A stretch of DNA of 64,000 bases from Mycobacterium sp. 141 (GCF_000382405.1 NZ_KB908256.1:248001-312000); one strand, 5' to 3'; positions 1-9,994 are shown, numbered from the stretch's first letter. Made by a program: numbers and translations. The notes: generated from the letters alone by a model not told the origin.

Positions 1-183
1 ACCAACGATCCGGCCACGCCGTATCAGGCGGGGGTGGATCTCGCGCAGCAACTCGGCGGCGGCCTGCTGACCTTCGACGGCACCCAGCACACCGTGGTGT
101 TCCAGGGAGACAAGTGCGTCGACGACATCGCGGCGACCTATTTGATCGACGTGAAACTGCCGCCGCCGGACTCTCGCTGCTGA
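1..183 (+). CDS. Secreted alpha/beta hydrolase (CaeA/Hip1-type), 3' end only
   Basis: This is the last 60 codons of a gene that starts before the window; the stop is TGA at 181-183. The peptide carries the GDP/NDPATPYQAG and GTQHTVVF blocks that hold the catalytic Asp and His in the TAP-like C-terminal domain of mycobacterial secreted serine hydrolases. It closely matches the C-terminus of the next gene, so the two are tandem paralogues. In M. tuberculosis the equivalent pair is Rv2224c (caeA/hip1) and Rv2223c, and this copy sits in the caeA position. The nucleophile region lies outside the window, so activity cannot be judged here. Confidence 0.85.
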   Translation, partial: TNDPATPYQAGVDLAQQLGGGLLTFDGTQHTVVFQGDKCVDDIAATYLIDVKLPPPDSRC

Positions 184-269
184 TCTTCGGGGGGCGCAGG
201 TCACCTTCGGGTTGCCGATTGGTCTCCGCTCGGTGTCCACCGCCGGTCGACCATCTGCGGTGTGGGAGC

Positions 270-1787
270 ATGTCAGCCGTGCGGTGGGTGGGAGCGATGC
301 TGACAGTGATGCTCGCGGTCACCTGCCCCGTCGCCCACGCGACGCCCGATGGCGCGGCCGAGACACCTTACGGGCAGCCGCCCGTCTGGGGAAGTTGCAC
401 ACCGTGGGTAGACGCGTCGACCATCCCGACTGCGGAGTGCGGCACCGTCACGGTACCTGTGGACTGGAATGATGCGGCGAATCCGCAAGGCGCACAAGCA
501 CAATTGGCTGTGATCCGGATCCCCGCCAGCGGAGAGAAGATCGGCACGCTGATGGTGAACCCCGGCGGTCCGGGCGCATCGGCTGTCGACACGGTCGCCG
601 GAATGGGTGCGGCGTTGGCCGGCACGGACATCGGTCGCCGATTCGATCTGGTCGGATTCGACCCGCGCGGCGTCGGGCACTCCACCCCGCAGCTGCGCTG
701 CCGCACCGACGCCGAGTTCGATGCCTACCGGCGCGAACCGATGGTCGACTACAGCCCGGCCGGAGTGGCTCACATCGAAGGGCTGTACCGACAGCTTGCC
801 CAGCAGTGCCTCGATCGCATGGGGGCGCCGTTCCTGGCCAACGTCGGCACGGCATCGACGGTGCTCGACATGGATGCCGTCCGCGCGGCGCTCGGTGAGC
901 AGCAGATCAACTACCTCGGGTTCTCCTACGGGACCCAATTGGGCGCGGCCTATGCCACAAAGTTCGGCGACCGGGTGCGGACGATGGTGCTCGACGGCGC
1001 CGTCGACTCGAGCCTGGACCCGATCACCAAGAACATCCGCCAGATGGCCGCTTTCCAAAAGGCTTTCGACGCCTATGCGGCCGACTGTGCGCAATCGTCC
1101 GGATGTCCGCTGGGCACCGACCCGACCCAGTTCGTCGCCCGCTATCACCAACTCGTCGATCCGCTGGTGGAGCATCCCGCGGCGACGTCGGACCCGCGTG
1201 GCCTGAGCTACCAGGACGCCACCATCGGGACCGGGAACGCGCTCTACTCGGCGCGATACTGGCTCTACCTGACCAGCGGCCTGCTCGGGCTGCAGCGCGG
1301 CACCGACCCCGGCGACCTCCTGTTGCTCGCCGACGACTACCAGCACCGCGACAGCACCGGCCATTACGCCAACCTGCAGGACGCGTTCACCGCGATCCGC
1401 TGTGTCGACGCGCAATACCCGACCGATCCGGCGGTGTGGGCCGACGCCGACCGGCGCATCCGGACGGTGGCACCGTTCCTGTCCTACGGCCAGTTCACCG
1501 GTTACGCGCCGCGCGACATCTGCGCGCTGTGGCCCGTGCCGCCAACATCGACACCGCATGCCTTGCACGGTCTCGGACCGGGACGGATCGTCGTGGTGTC
1601 GACCACGGGGGACCCGGCCACGCCCTATCAGGCCGGGGTCGACCTGGCCCGGCAACTCGACGCAGCGCTGGTGACGTTCAACGGTTCCCAGCACACCGTG
1701 GTGTTCAACGGCAACGCCTGCGTGGACACCTCGGTGCTGCGCTTCTTCGTCGACCAGGTATCTCCGCCCAACGGGTTGCAGTGCTGA
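270..1787 (+). CDS. Secreted alpha/beta hydrolase / tripeptidyl aminopeptidase-like protein (Rv2223c type)
   Basis: This 505-residue protein is a probable exported serine hydrolase. The chosen ATG gives a signal peptide (one Arg, then a hydrophobic run) ending near AHA at residue 25. A later in-frame ATG at 297 is possible, and longer starts reach into the previous gene. Visible motifs are the oxyanion block NPGGPGAS, the nucleophile elbow GFSYGTQLG, and a C-terminal TAP-like domain with TTGDPATP (Asp) and SQHTVVF (His). Paired cysteines suggest disulphides outside the cell. It lies 86 bases after the upstream paralogue and was probably formed by tandem duplication. Family members cleave peptides or esters in the envelope; the substrate here is unknown. 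Confidence 0.88.
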   Translation: MSAVRWVGAMLTVMLAVTCPVAHATPDGAAETPYGQPPVWGSCTPWVDASTIPTAECGTVTVPVDWNDAANPQGAQAQLAVIRIPASGEKIGTLMVNPGGPGASAVDTVAGMGAALAGTDIGRRFDLVGFDPRGVGHSTPQLRCRTDAEFDAYRREPMVDYSPAGVAHIEGLYRQLAQQCLDRMGAPFLANVGTASTVLDMDAVRAALGEQQINYLGFSYGTQLGAAYATKFGDRVRTMVLDGAVDSSLDPITKNIRQMAAFQKAFDAYAADCAQSSGCPLGTDPTQFVARYHQLVDPLVEHPAATSDPRGLSYQDATIGTGNALYSARYWLYLTSGLLGLQRGTDPGDLLLLADDYQHRDSTGHYANLQDAFTAIRCVDAQYPTDPAVWADADRRIRTVAPFLSYGQFTGYAPRDICALWPVPPTSTPHALHGLGPGRIVVVSTTGDPATPYQAGVDLARQLDAALVTFNGSQHTVVFNGNACVDTSVLRFFVDQVSPPNGLQC

Positions 1788-1806
1788 GCCCGCGTCGCGG
1801 CGCTGA

Positions 1807-2982
1807 TCAGCTCGCGCGGTAGGCCACCATCTCGCGGGACAGCAGCCCGCGCAGCCGGGGTTCGCTGCTGCACGCCGCGGCGAATACCGTCAACAATGCC
1901 CAGCTCGTCACCGCACTGAGCAGCACCAGCGCAAACGCAGCCCAGTCGCCACCCGCGAGCTCGTCAGCCGCGGTCTGCCTGGACCACAGCCGCCAGTAGA
2001 TCATCAGGTTCACTGTCAGGCCGACACCGTAAGACAGTGCGAAGGAGAACAGGTAGGACCGCCAGGTGCCGTCATGCAGCCGTGCCGAGACCGGTTCCTG
2101 GCGCAGCGGGAACACCACCGACAACACATTGCCGACACCCAGCCAGATGAACACCATGGTCAGCAGCTGATCGATCATCGAGATCGGATTGCCCTCCCGG
2201 GTGGCCGTCAGCACCGCGATCACCGGCAGTCCGGCACCGATCACCATCGCCGCAATCGCAACGTTCTTGGTGACCAGGATCCGCCAGATGCTGCCACCGT
2301 CGGACAGGGCGCCGCGGACCCGCTCGGCTTCGAAACACAGGGCATTCGTGCAGACGACGCTGCCGACGACGGCCGAGAACAGGTACAGCGTGAGCCGGCC
2401 GGCGTCGTAGCGGGTCCAGCCCGTCAGATGGTAGAAGCCGACCAGCCCCAGCGCTGTGCCCAGCGTGATGACGGTCCGCAGCAGGATCGTGCGTGGCCGG
2501 TCGAACACGATGTGGCGCACTTCGGCGCCCACGTCGCGGCGCAGACCCTGCAGCACCGGCCCGATGCCCCGGATCATCCTGATCAGGCTGGCCTCCGGGA
2601 TCACCCGATGCGCCAGTGCCACCTGTGTCACCGCTTCGGCAATCGCTGCGCGGGCCAGCCGTACCGCCACGACCACGTTTGCCGCGGCCTCCTCCGGAGT
2701 CGGTGTCAGCCCCCGGGTTGCCGACACGCCACGCGCGTAATCCTCGACGCGGGCGAGCCACTGCGGGCTGGCGCCGGCGGCGGCCACATCGCTTCGCGCA
2801 ATCTGTGGCAGCAACGCCACTTCGGTCGCAGCGCGCCTGGCCACCACCGCCAACGCGGCGTCGTCACCCCACTCGGCCGCGGTGGCCGCCGCGTCGACCT
2901 CGCGCAACGCCGCGGCCAGCGTCCGCAGCTCCTGCAAGGCTCCCAGCGATGGTTTCGGATGGGACGGGGAGGCGGTGCTCAT
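1807..2982 (-). CDS. Six-helix integral membrane protein of unknown function
   Basis: The 391-residue product has a helical, Ala-rich cytoplasmic-looking N-terminal half (about 1-160). About six membrane segments follow, near residues 166-187, 195-215, 238-260, 270-292, 309-330 and 346-370. I do not recognise the family; the C-terminal half loosely recalls ABC-2-type permeases, but I see no ATPase next to it. It starts at ATG 2982, with no clear Shine-Dalgarno. It is convergent with the hydrolase (19-base gap) and divergent from glnA2. In M. tuberculosis the hydrolase and glnA2 are neighbours, so this gene looks like a lineage-specific insertion or a loss elsewhere. Base composition looks like its neighbours. 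Confidence 0.8.
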   Translation of the reverse strand: MSTASPSHPKPSLGALQELRTLAAALREVDAAATAAEWGDDAALAVVARRAATEVALLPQIARSDVAAAGASPQWLARVEDYARGVSATRGLTPTPEEAAANVVVAVRLARAAIAEAVTQVALAHRVIPEASLIRMIRGIGPVLQGLRRDVGAEVRHIVFDRPRTILLRTVITLGTALGLVGFYHLTGWTRYDAGRLTLYLFSAVVGSVVCTNALCFEAERVRGALSDGGSIWRILVTKNVAIAAMVIGAGLPVIAVLTATREGNPISMIDQLLTMVFIWLGVGNVLSVVFPLRQEPVSARLHDGTWRSYLFSFALSYGVGLTVNLMIYWRLWSRQTAADELAGGDWAAFALVLLSAVTSWALLTVFAAACSSEPRLRGLLSREMVAYRAS

Positions 2983-3027
2983 GACATCACTGAATCACGT
3001 CCGGTTCTGCGCAACCGTTTTAACTGC

Positions 3028-3059
3028 GTAACACAGATTTAACAGCCAGTGCCTACGCT
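3028..3059 (+). promoter_or_regulatory. Candidate GlnR site and leaderless -10 element of glnA2
   Basis: GTAAC at 3028-3032, six bases, then TTAAC at 3039-3043 fits the AC-n9-AC core of actinobacterial GlnR boxes. TACGCT at 3054-3059 fits a TANNNT -10 element six bases before the ATG at 3066, and there is no Shine-Dalgarno. Together these predict a nitrogen-controlled, leaderless glnA2 transcript. This is inferred from sequence only. Confidence 0.5.
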
Positions 3060-3065
3060 GCGGTC

Positions 3066-4406
3066 ATGGACCGCCAGAAGGAATTCGTGCTGCGCACGCT
3101 GGAGGAGCGCGACATCCGGTTCGTCCGGCTGTGGTTCACCGACGTGCTCGGATACCTCAAGTCCGTGGCGATCGCGCCCGCGGAGCTGGAGGGAGCCTTC
3201 GAAGAAGGTATCGGGTTCGACGGCGCGTCGATCGAGGGGTTCGCCCGGGTCTACGAATCGGATACCGTGGCCCGGCCCGACCCGTCGACCTTTCAGGTGC
3301 TGCCGTGGACCACCAGCAACGGTCGGCACTATTCGGCGCGGATGTTCTGCGACATCACCATGCCCGACGGTTCGCCGTCGTGGGCGGACTCCCGCCATGT
3401 GCTGCGCCGCCAACTGGCCAAGGCCAGCGATCTCGGCTTCTCCTGCTACGTGCACCCGGAGATCGAATTCTTCCTGCTGATGCCGGGACCGGACGACGGC
3501 TCCGTGCCGATACCCGCGGACAACGGCGGCTACTTCGATCAAGCCGTGCACGACGCGGCGCCGAACTTCCGCAGGCACGCCATCGAAGCGCTGGAGCAGA
3601 TGGGCATCTCGGTGGAATTCAGTCACCATGAGGGCGCACCTGGCCAGCAGGAGATCGACCTGCGCTATGCCGACGCGCTGTCGATGGCCGACAACGTGAT
3701 GACGTTCCGTTACGTCGTCAAGGAGGTGGCGCTCGCCGCCGGCGTGCGAGCGTCGTTCATGCCCAAGCCGTTTGCCGAGCATCCGGGCTCGGCGATGCAC
3801 ACCCACATGAGCCTGTTCGAGGGCGAGACCAACGCCTTCCATAGCGCCGACGACCCGCTGCAGCTCTCCGAGGTGGCCAAGTCGTTCATCGCGGGCATCC
3901 TCGAGCACGCCAGCGAGATCAGCGCCGTGACCAACCAGTGGGTGAACTCGTACAAGCGCCTGGTGCACGGGTATGAGGCGCCCACCGCGGCGTCCTGGGG
4001 TGCGGCCAACCGCTCGGCGCTTATACGGGTGCCGATGTACACCCCGCGCAAGGCTTCGTCGCGGCGCATCGAGGTGCGCAGCCCCGACTCGGCGTGCAAC
4101 CCCTACCTGACCTTCGCGGTGCTGGTGGCGGCCGGGCTGCGGGGGGTGGAGAAGGGGTACGTGCTGGGGCCGCAGGCCGAGGACAACGTGTGGAACCTGA
4201 CCCCCGAGGAACGCCGCGCCATGGGCTACCGTGAGCTGCCGTCCAGCCTCGGCAACGCGCTGCAGGTGATGGAGAGCTCCGAGCTGGTCGCGGAAGCGTT
4301 GGGGGAGCACGTATTCGACTATTTCCTGCGCAACAAGCACGCGGAGTGGGAAACCTACCGCAGCAACGTCACGCCTTACGAACTCAAGACGTATCTGTCG
4401 CTGTAA
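3066..4406 (+). CDS. glnA2: Type I glutamine synthetase paralogue GlnA2
   Basis: The 446-residue protein is a glutamine synthetase-family ligase (ATP-dependent amidation of glutamate or a related gamma-glutamyl substrate). It has the beta-grasp N-terminus with FDGASIEGF, the catalytic-domain blocks EIEFFLL and SAMHTHMSL, and NRSALIRVP. Unlike GlnA1 it lacks the adenylylation loop tyrosine: the equivalent stretch reads VWNLTPEER. The length equals M. tuberculosis GlnA2 (446). In relatives GlnA2 is a minor enzyme, and some actinobacterial paralogues act on polyamines or other substrates, so glutamine synthesis is not certain. glnE begins 10 bases downstream, so the two are probably co-transcribed. 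The start is ATG 3066, likely leaderless. Confidence 0.93.
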   Translation: MDRQKEFVLRTLEERDIRFVRLWFTDVLGYLKSVAIAPAELEGAFEEGIGFDGASIEGFARVYESDTVARPDPSTFQVLPWTTSNGRHYSARMFCDITMPDGSPSWADSRHVLRRQLAKASDLGFSCYVHPEIEFFLLMPGPDDGSVPIPADNGGYFDQAVHDAAPNFRRHAIEALEQMGISVEFSHHEGAPGQQEIDLRYADALSMADNVMTFRYVVKEVALAAGVRASFMPKPFAEHPGSAMHTHMSLFEGETNAFHSADDPLQLSEVAKSFIAGILEHASEISAVTNQWVNSYKRLVHGYEAPTAASWGAANRSALIRVPMYTPRKASSRRIEVRSPDSACNPYLTFAVLVAAGLRGVEKGYVLGPQAEDNVWNLTPEERRAMGYRELPSSLGNALQVMESSELVAEALGEHVFDYFLRNKHAEWETYRSNVTPYELKTYLSL

Positions 4407-4416
4407 CGTCGGGGGC

Positions 4417-7410
4417 GTGGCCAAACCCGCTACCGAACGCCCGAAGCTGCCCAGTGTCGGCCGGCTCGGGTTGATGCAGCCGCAGGCGCTGGCGGAGCTG
4501 GATCGGCTTGGCTGGAACACCGACGAACACGTCGAACTGCTGTGGTCGCTGTCGCGCGCGCCGGACGCCGACATCGCTTTGCTGGCCATGGTGCGGCTAG
4601 CCGACGCGCTCGGCAGCGACTGGCACGAGCTGAACTCCGAACTGCTCACAGACTGCGCGCTGCGGGGGAGGTTGTTCGGTGTCCTGGGCTCATCGGTAGC
4701 CCTCGGCGATCATCTGGTGGCACATCCGCAGTCGTGGCGTCTGCTGGCCGGCGACGTGGAACTCCCGACTGCACACGACTTGTGCGAGGATTTCACCGCG
4801 GCCGCTGAGAAAGTCGAAATTGCCAGGGACACAACGACAGCCGTGCCGCCACTACGGAGTCTCTACCGGGACAGGATCCTGGTGCTGGCCGCGCTCGACG
4901 TCGCGTCCACGGTGGAGAACGAACCGGTGCTGCCATTCGTCACCGTCGGGGCGCACCTGTCCGATCTGGCCGACGCCGCACTCGGTGCCGCCCTGACCGT
5001 GGCCAACCGGGTGGTGTGCGGAGACGGCCCGACCCCGCGGATCGCCATCATCGCGATGGGCAAATGCGGTGCGCGCGAACTGAATTACGTCAGCGATGTG
5101 GACATCATCTTCGTCGGGGAGGGCTCGAAGGGGGGAGTCGACGACAATCTCTCCACCGCGGCCAGGGTCGCCGGCGAAATGATGCGGTTCGCTGCGGAAG
5201 CGTTCTTCGAGGTCGACGCGGCACTGCGCCCGGAGGGCAAACGCGGCCAGCTGGTACGGACATTGGAATCGCATGTCGTCTACTACCAGCGGTGGGCCAA
5301 GACCTGGGAGTTCCAGGCCCTGCTCAAAGCCCGTCCGGCTGCGGGCGATGCCGAACTGGGCAGGGCGTACACCGAGGCGTTGATGCCGATGGTGTGGACG
5401 GCGTGTGAGCGTGCGGATTTCGTGCCCGAGGTGCAGGCCATGCGGCGCCGGGTCGAGGAATTGGTGCCTGCCGGGGTGCGTGCCCGCGAACTCAAACTCG
5501 GTACCGGCGGCCTGCGAGACGTCGAATTCGCGGTGCAGCTCTTGCAATTGGTGCACGGCCGTAACGATGAGTCGCTGCACGTGGCATCCACGATCGATGC
5601 GCTGACCGTGCTGGGAGCCGGCGGCTACATCGGGCGTGACGACGCCGCCAACATGACCGCGTCGTACGAGTTCCTGCGCTTGCTTGAGCACCGGCTGCAG
5701 CTGCAGCGGCTCAGGCGGACCCACATGCTGCCCGACGACGGCGACGACGAGGCCTACCGCTGGCTGGCCCGGGCTGCGCACGTGCGCCCCGACGGCAGGC
5801 ACGACGCCCAGGGGGTGCTGCGCGAGGAGCTCAAACGCCAGAGCATGCGGGTCTCCCGTCTGCACGCCAAGCTGTTCTACCAACCGCTGCTGGAATCGGT
5901 CGGTCAACCTGCACTGGGCATCGGCGCAGGCATGGGCGCCAAGGCGGCTGAACGTCAGCTCGCCGCACTGGGTTACGAGGGTCCGCAGAGTGCGTTGACT
6001 CATCTGGCCGCCCTCACCGGGCAGAGCGGGCGCCGGGGCCGGGTGCAGCAGGTGCTGCTGCCGACCCTGCTGGACTGGCTGTCCGACACGCCGGATCCCG
6101 ACGCTGGGCTGCTCGCCTACCGCAGGATCAGCGAGGAACTCGCCGAGCAACGCTGGTACCTGCCCACACTTCGGGACGAAGGAGCGGTGGCCAAACGGCT
6201 GATGCAGGTGCTCGGCACCTCCGCCTACATCCCGGAGCTGTTGATGCGTGCCCCCGAGGTGATCCAGCTCTACGCCGACGGGCCATCCGGGCCGAAACTG
6301 CTTGAGGGCGACCCGGACAGCGTGGCGCGCGCCCTGGTGGCCTCGGCCGGGCGGCACGCCGACCCGGTGCGCGGCATCGCCGCCGCCCGCGCATTGCGCC
6401 GGCGTGAGCTCGCCCGTATCGCGTCGGCCGACGTGCTCGGCCTGCTTGAGCTGACCGACGTCTGCACCGCGCTGACCTCGGTGTGGGTCGCCGTGCTGCA
6501 GGCCGCGCTGGACGCGGTGATTCGGGCCAACACACCAGAATCCGGCGCGCCTGCCCGGATCGCGGTGATCGGCATGGGCCGGCTCGGTGGCAGTGAGCTC
6601 GGCTACGGCTCGGACGCCGATGTCATGTTCGTGTGCGAGCCGGTGGGCGACGCTGCGGAATCGGTGGCCGTCAAATGGTCGGTGAGCATCGCCGAGCAGG
6701 TGCGCGCGCTGCTGGGCACACCCAGTGCCGACCCGCCGCTGGAGGTCGACACCGGGCTGCGGCCCGAGGGGCGCAACGGTCCGCTGGTGCGCACGTTGGC
6801 CTCCTACGAGGCGTACTACGCGCAGTGGGCCCAGGCCTGGGAGATCCAGGCGTTACTGCGGGCGCACTGGGTGGCCGGCGACCCCGATCTCGGTGAACGG
6901 TTTTTGCTGATGGTCGACAAGACGCGGTATCCCGCCGGTGGCGTGTCCGCGGAGGCGGTCCATGAGATCCGGCGGATCAAGGCCAGGGTGGATGCCGAAC
7001 GGCTGCCCCGCGGCGCGGACCCCAATACTCACACCAAACTCGGGCGCGGCGGGCTGGCCGACATCGAGTGGACGGTGCAGTTGCTGCAGCTCCGCTACGC
7101 ACACAAAGTGCCTGCGCTGCACAACACTTCGACCTTGCAGACGCTCGACGCCATCGGCGCGGCCGAGTTGGTCTCCGAAGGTGACGTCGACTTGCTGCGG
7201 CAGGCCTGGCTGACCGCGACGCGGGCGCGCAACGCTCTGGTACTGGTACGCGGCAAGCCCACGGATCAGCTACCCGGGCCCGGACGTCAGCTCAACGCGG
7301 TGGCGCTGGCGGCCGGCTGGGGCAGCGACGACGGCGGCGAGTTCCTGGACAACTATCTGCGGGTGACGCGGCGGGCGAAGATGGTCGTCCGGAAGATTTT
7401 CGGCGGGTAG
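4417..7410 (+). CDS. glnE: Bifunctional glutamine synthetase adenylyltransferase/adenylyl-removing enzyme
   Basis: GlnE sets the activity of dodecameric glutamine synthetase by adding or removing AMP on a tyrosine. The 997-residue protein has the expected two nucleotidyltransferase modules. Their metal-binding signatures are [10 protein letters not shown] (about residue 225) and [10 protein letters not shown] (about residue 730), each followed by a helical GlnE domain with paired motifs [12 protein letters not shown] and [12 protein letters not shown]. The start is GTG 4417, ten bases after glnA2 stops. Its target here should be GlnA1, encoded 1 kb away, which has the tyrosine loop; GlnA2 lacks it. 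It ends 15 bases from the convergent DoxX gene with no obvious terminator. Confidence 0.95.
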   Translation: MAKPATERPKLPSVGRLGLMQPQALAELDRLGWNTDEHVELLWSLSRAPDADIALLAMVRLADALGSDWHELNSELLTDCALRGRLFGVLGSSVALGDHLVAHPQSWRLLAGDVELPTAHDLCEDFTAAAEKVEIARDTTTAVPPLRSLYRDRILVLAALDVASTVENEPVLPFVTVGAHLSDLADAALGAALTVANRVVCGDGPTPRIAIIAMGKCGARELNYVSDVDIIFVGEGSKGGVDDNLSTAARVAGEMMRFAAEAFFEVDAALRPEGKRGQLVRTLESHVVYYQRWAKTWEFQALLKARPAAGDAELGRAYTEALMPMVWTACERADFVPEVQAMRRRVEELVPAGVRARELKLGTGGLRDVEFAVQLLQLVHGRNDESLHVASTIDALTVLGAGGYIGRDDAANMTASYEFLRLLEHRLQLQRLRRTHMLPDDGDDEAYRWLARAAHVRPDGRHDAQGVLREELKRQSMRVSRLHAKLFYQPLLESVGQPALGIGAGMGAKAAERQLAALGYEGPQSALTHLAALTGQSGRRGRVQQVLLPTLLDWLSDTPDPDAGLLAYRRISEELAEQRWYLPTLRDEGAVAKRLMQVLGTSAYIPELLMRAPEVIQLYADGPSGPKLLEGDPDSVARALVASAGRHADPVRGIAAARALRRRELARIASADVLGLLELTDVCTALTSVWVAVLQAALDAVIRANTPESGAPARIAVIGMGRLGGSELGYGSDADVMFVCEPVGDAAESVAVKWSVSIAEQVRALLGTPSADPPLEVDTGLRPEGRNGPLVRTLASYEAYYAQWAQAWEIQALLRAHWVAGDPDLGERFLLMVDKTRYPAGGVSAEAVHEIRRIKARVDAERLPRGADPNTHTKLGRGGLADIEWTVQLLQLRYAHKVPALHNTSTLQTLDAIGAAELVSEGDVDLLRQAWLTATRARNALVLVRGKPTDQLPGPGRQLNAVALAAGWGSDDGGEFLDNYLRVTRRAKMVVRKIFGG

Positions 7411-7425
7411 CCGACCGGCGCTCGT

Positions 7426-7857
7426 CTACCGTTTGGCCCGGACCGAATCCAGCGCGTAAGCGCCGCCGCCGATCGTGACCAGCAGCAAGAAGCCGAAGCA
7501 GTACAGCACAGTGACCTCGCCGCCATTCTCGATGGGCAACAGACCCTTGGGTTGATGCTGGGTGAAGTAAGCGAATGCCATCTCCCCGGAAGCGATGAAC
7601 GCGGCGAGGCGGGTGAGTAGACCCGTCAGGATCAAAAGGCCCAACACGAATTCGATGATCCCGGCGTACCAATACGGCCAGGTCCCCACCGGCACCGCCG
7701 ACCCGATGAGTTCACCTGCCTTGTTCGGCATTCCGACCGGCCATGCGAACAACTTCTGCGCTCCGTGGATGGTGAAGAGGAGGCCGAACACGATGCGGAA
7801 CAGGCTGATCACCGCGGGAGATACGGTATCCAGTCGAGTGTCCAGGTTGGTCGTCAT
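7426..7857 (-). CDS. DoxX-family membrane protein
   Basis: This 143-residue protein has four predicted membrane segments and the DoxX-family features FRIVFGLLFTIHGAQKLF near the N-terminus and GIIEFVLGLLILTG in the middle. DoxX proteins are small membrane partners of oxidoreductases; in M. tuberculosis a DoxX protein joins a superoxide-detoxifying membrane complex, but partners vary and none is encoded nearby. I chose ATG 7857, which begins MTTNLDTRL; a longer in-frame start would run up to the end of dtd. It follows dtd by 32 bases on the same strand and may share its transcript. Confidence 0.85.
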   Translation of the reverse strand: MTTNLDTRLDTVSPAVISLFRIVFGLLFTIHGAQKLFAWPVGMPNKAGELIGSAVPVGTWPYWYAGIIEFVLGLLILTGLLTRLAAFIASGEMAFAYFTQHQPKGLLPIENGGEVTVLYCFGFLLLVTIGGGAYALDSVRAKR

Positions 7858-7889
7858 GGGGTGACAATACGCGTTGACGGCCACGGATC

Positions 7890-8321
7890 TCACAGCTCCA
7901 ACAGCACCGTCACCGGTCCGTCATTGACCAGATGCACGTGCATATCCGCACCGAAAACCCCAGTTTGAACCGTCGCGCCCAGCATCCCTAACGCATCGGC
8001 GAATTCGGTCACCAGCGGTTCGGCAACCGGGCCGGGTGCCGCTGCGTTCCAGGACGGCCGGCGACCCTTGTCGGTGTTGGCGTACAAAGTGAATTGGCTC
8101 ACCACAAGAATCGGGGCGGCCAGATCTGACGCCGACCGTTCGCCGTCGAGAATCCGCAGTTGCCAGAGCTTCTCGGCCATCCTGCGGGCCTTGGCGGCGT
8201 CGTCGTCATGAGTGACACCGACGAGGGCGAGCAGGCCCTGGGTGTCCGGCTTGATCTCCCCGACGACGACACCGTCGACCGTGACGCTCGCTGACGTCAC
8301 CCGCTGCACCAGAACTCGCAT
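7890..8321 (-). CDS. dtd: D-aminoacyl-tRNA deacylase
   Basis: DTD hydrolyses D-amino acids (and glycine) mischarged on tRNA, a cytosolic proofreading step. The 143-residue length is typical. The start [13 protein letters not shown] is characteristic, and both family signatures are present: SQFTLYA, which supports the active site, and [11 protein letters not shown], with the Gly-cisPro motif that recognises D-amino acids. ATG 8321 was chosen because it begins exactly at the conserved MRVLVQRV; the longer reading frame adds non-conserved residues. It lies downstream of glnA1 on the same strand, separated by a large hairpin. Confidence 0.95.
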   Translation of the reverse strand: MRVLVQRVTSASVTVDGVVVGEIKPDTQGLLALVGVTHDDDAAKARRMAEKLWQLRILDGERSASDLAAPILVVSQFTLYANTDKGRRPSWNAAAPGPVAEPLVTEFADALGMLGATVQTGVFGADMHVHLVNDGPVTVLLEL

Positions 8322-8350
8322 GGGTCGATTGTGCAGACTTTGACGCCGAG

Positions 8351-8399
8351 CAGACGCGAGCGTCCCCAAAACCGGGAGTTTTGGGGACGCTCGCGTCTG
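8351..8399. terminator. Perfect 22-bp inverted repeat after glnA1
   Basis: Arms 8351-8372 and 8378-8399 are perfectly complementary around a 5-base loop. The site lies 13 bases after the glnA1 stop and 29 bases before the dtd start. No U-tract follows on the minus strand, so it is not a textbook intrinsic terminator. It may end or protect the glnA1 mRNA, or be a dispersed palindromic element. Confidence 0.6.
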
Positions 8400-8412
8400 G
8401 TCGCGCTACGAC

Positions 8413-9849
8413 TTACACGTCGTAATAGAGCGCGAATTCGTAGGGGTGGGGTCGGATTTGGATGGGGAGGATTTCGTTTTCGCGTTTGTAGGTGATCCAG
8501 GTTTCGATGAGGTCTTCGGTGAAGACGCCGCCTTCGGTGAGGTAGTCGTGGTCTTGTTCGAGGCGGTCGATGACGGTGGCTAGTGACGTGGGGGCTTGGG
8601 GGATGTTGGCGGCTTCGTCGGGGGGGAGTTCGTAGAGGTCTTTGTCGACGGGGGTGAGGGGTTCGATTTTCTTTTTGATGCCGTCGATGCCGGCCATGAG
8701 CATGGCGGCGAAGGCGAGGTAGGGGTTACCGGAGGAGTCGGGGCAGCGGAATTCGAGGCGTTTGGCTTTGGGGTTGTTGCCGGTGATGGGGATGCGTACG
8801 CAGGCGGAGCGGTTGCGTTGGCTGTAGACGAGGTTGATGGGGGCTTCGTAGCCGGGGACGAGGCGTTTGTAGGAGTTGACCGTGGGGTTGGTGAAGGCCA
8901 GCAGTGATGGGGCGTGGTGCAGGATGCCGCCGATGTAGTGCCGGGCGAGGTCGGAGAGGCCCGCGTAGCCGGATTCGTCGTGGAAGAGGGGTTGGCCGTT
9001 TTTCCACAGTGATTGGTGCGCGTGCATGCCTGAGCCGTTGTCGCCGAAGAGGGGTTTGGGCATGAAGGTGACGGTTTTGCCGTTGGCCCAGGCGGTGTTT
9101 TTGATGATGTATTTGAACAGTTGCACGTCGTCGGCGGCGTGCAGCAGGGTGTTGAACTTGTAGTTGATCTCGGCCTGTCCACCCGTGCCCACCTCGTGGT
9201 GACCACGTTCGAGGATGAATCCGGCGTTGATCAGGTTGGTCGACATTTCGTCGCGGAGGTCGACGTAGCGGTCGTAGGGAGCGACAGGGAAGTAGCCGCC
9301 TTTGGGGCGGACTTTGTAGCCGCGGTTGGCGGTGCCGTCGGCTTCGAAGGGTTCGCCGCTGTTCCACCAGCCGGATTCGGAGTCGACTTCATAGAAGGTG
9401 CCGTTCATGGTGGAGTCGAAGGCTACGGAGTCGAAGATGTAGAACTCGGCTTCGGCGCCGAAGAAGGCGGTGTCGGCGATGCCGGTGCTGGCCAGGTAGT
9501 TTTCGGCTTTGCGGGCGACGTTGCGGGGGTCGCGGGAGTAGGCCTCGCGGGTGAAGGGATCGTGGACGAAGAAGCTCAGGTTCAGGGTTTTGGCGGCCCG
9601 GAACGGGTCGATGCCGGCGGTGTCGGGGTCGGGCAGCAGCATCATGTCCGATTCGTGGATCGACTGGAAACCGCGCACCGAGGACCCATCAAAAGCGAGC
9701 CCGTCTTCAAACACGCTCTCATCGAACGCCGACGCCGGAATCGAAAAATGCTGGACGACCCCGGGCAGATCGCAGAAACGAATGTCGATGTACTCGACGT
9801 TTTCGTCCTTGATCAGCTTGAAGATGTCGTCGGACGTCTTTTCGGCCAC
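8413..9849 (-). CDS. glnA1: Glutamine synthetase, main adenylylatable type I enzyme
   Basis: GlnA1 makes glutamine from glutamate, ammonia and ATP and is the main ammonium-assimilating enzyme. The 478-residue length equals M. tuberculosis GlnA1. Visible blocks are [40 protein letters not shown], and the adenylylation loop [10 protein letters not shown] with the tyrosine modified by GlnE near residue 406. I chose GTG 9849 because a strong AAAGGAGAA lies nine bases upstream; upstream in-frame codons are not conserved. The coding strand is unusually rich in C and A (CCC, ACC, AAC codons), as expected of a highly expressed gene. A candidate GlnR site lies 73 bases upstream. Confidence 0.97.
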   Translation of the reverse strand: MAEKTSDDIFKLIKDENVEYIDIRFCDLPGVVQHFSIPASAFDESVFEDGLAFDGSSVRGFQSIHESDMMLLPDPDTAGIDPFRAAKTLNLSFFVHDPFTREAYSRDPRNVARKAENYLASTGIADTAFFGAEAEFYIFDSVAFDSTMNGTFYEVDSESGWWNSGEPFEADGTANRGYKVRPKGGYFPVAPYDRYVDLRDEMSTNLINAGFILERGHHEVGTGGQAEINYKFNTLLHAADDVQLFKYIIKNTAWANGKTVTFMPKPLFGDNGSGMHAHQSLWKNGQPLFHDESGYAGLSDLARHYIGGILHHAPSLLAFTNPTVNSYKRLVPGYEAPINLVYSQRNRSACVRIPITGNNPKAKRLEFRCPDSSGNPYLAFAAMLMAGIDGIKKKIEPLTPVDKDLYELPPDEAANIPQAPTSLATVIDRLEQDHDYLTEGGVFTEDLIETWITYKRENEILPIQIRPHPYEFALYYDV

Positions 9850-9897
9850 TGAGTGTTCTCCTTTACTGGTAATCCGCGGGTTGACGCTAAGGACACG

Positions 9898-9937
9898 ATG
9901 TTGCGCAGCCGTCAACCGTATGTTGCGCTGACGTTAC
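9898..9937 (-). promoter_or_regulatory. Candidate GlnR box and direct repeats upstream of glnA1
   Basis: Read on the minus strand, GTAAC (9937-9933), six bases, then GCAAC (9926-9922) matches the GlnR pattern. The nonamer GCGCAACAT occurs twice, at 9928-9920 and 9906-9898. The region is shared with the divergent RDD gene, so nitrogen control could reach both. Confidence 0.55.
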
Positions 9938-9994
9938 GCAATGCGCCGACGGTGGCCTGAGGTAACCCATGCGGGCGCGCCTATCCTGAACACC

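Noticed and set aside
114..269. Longer N-terminus for the second hydrolase, overlapping the first gene
   Set aside because: It is Arg-rich and non-conserved and would bury the signal peptide that starts at ATG 270.
9121..9852. 243-codon open frame antisense to glnA1
   Set aside because: It results from the C/A-rich codon use of glnA1; the Val/Gly-rich translation has no recognisable features.
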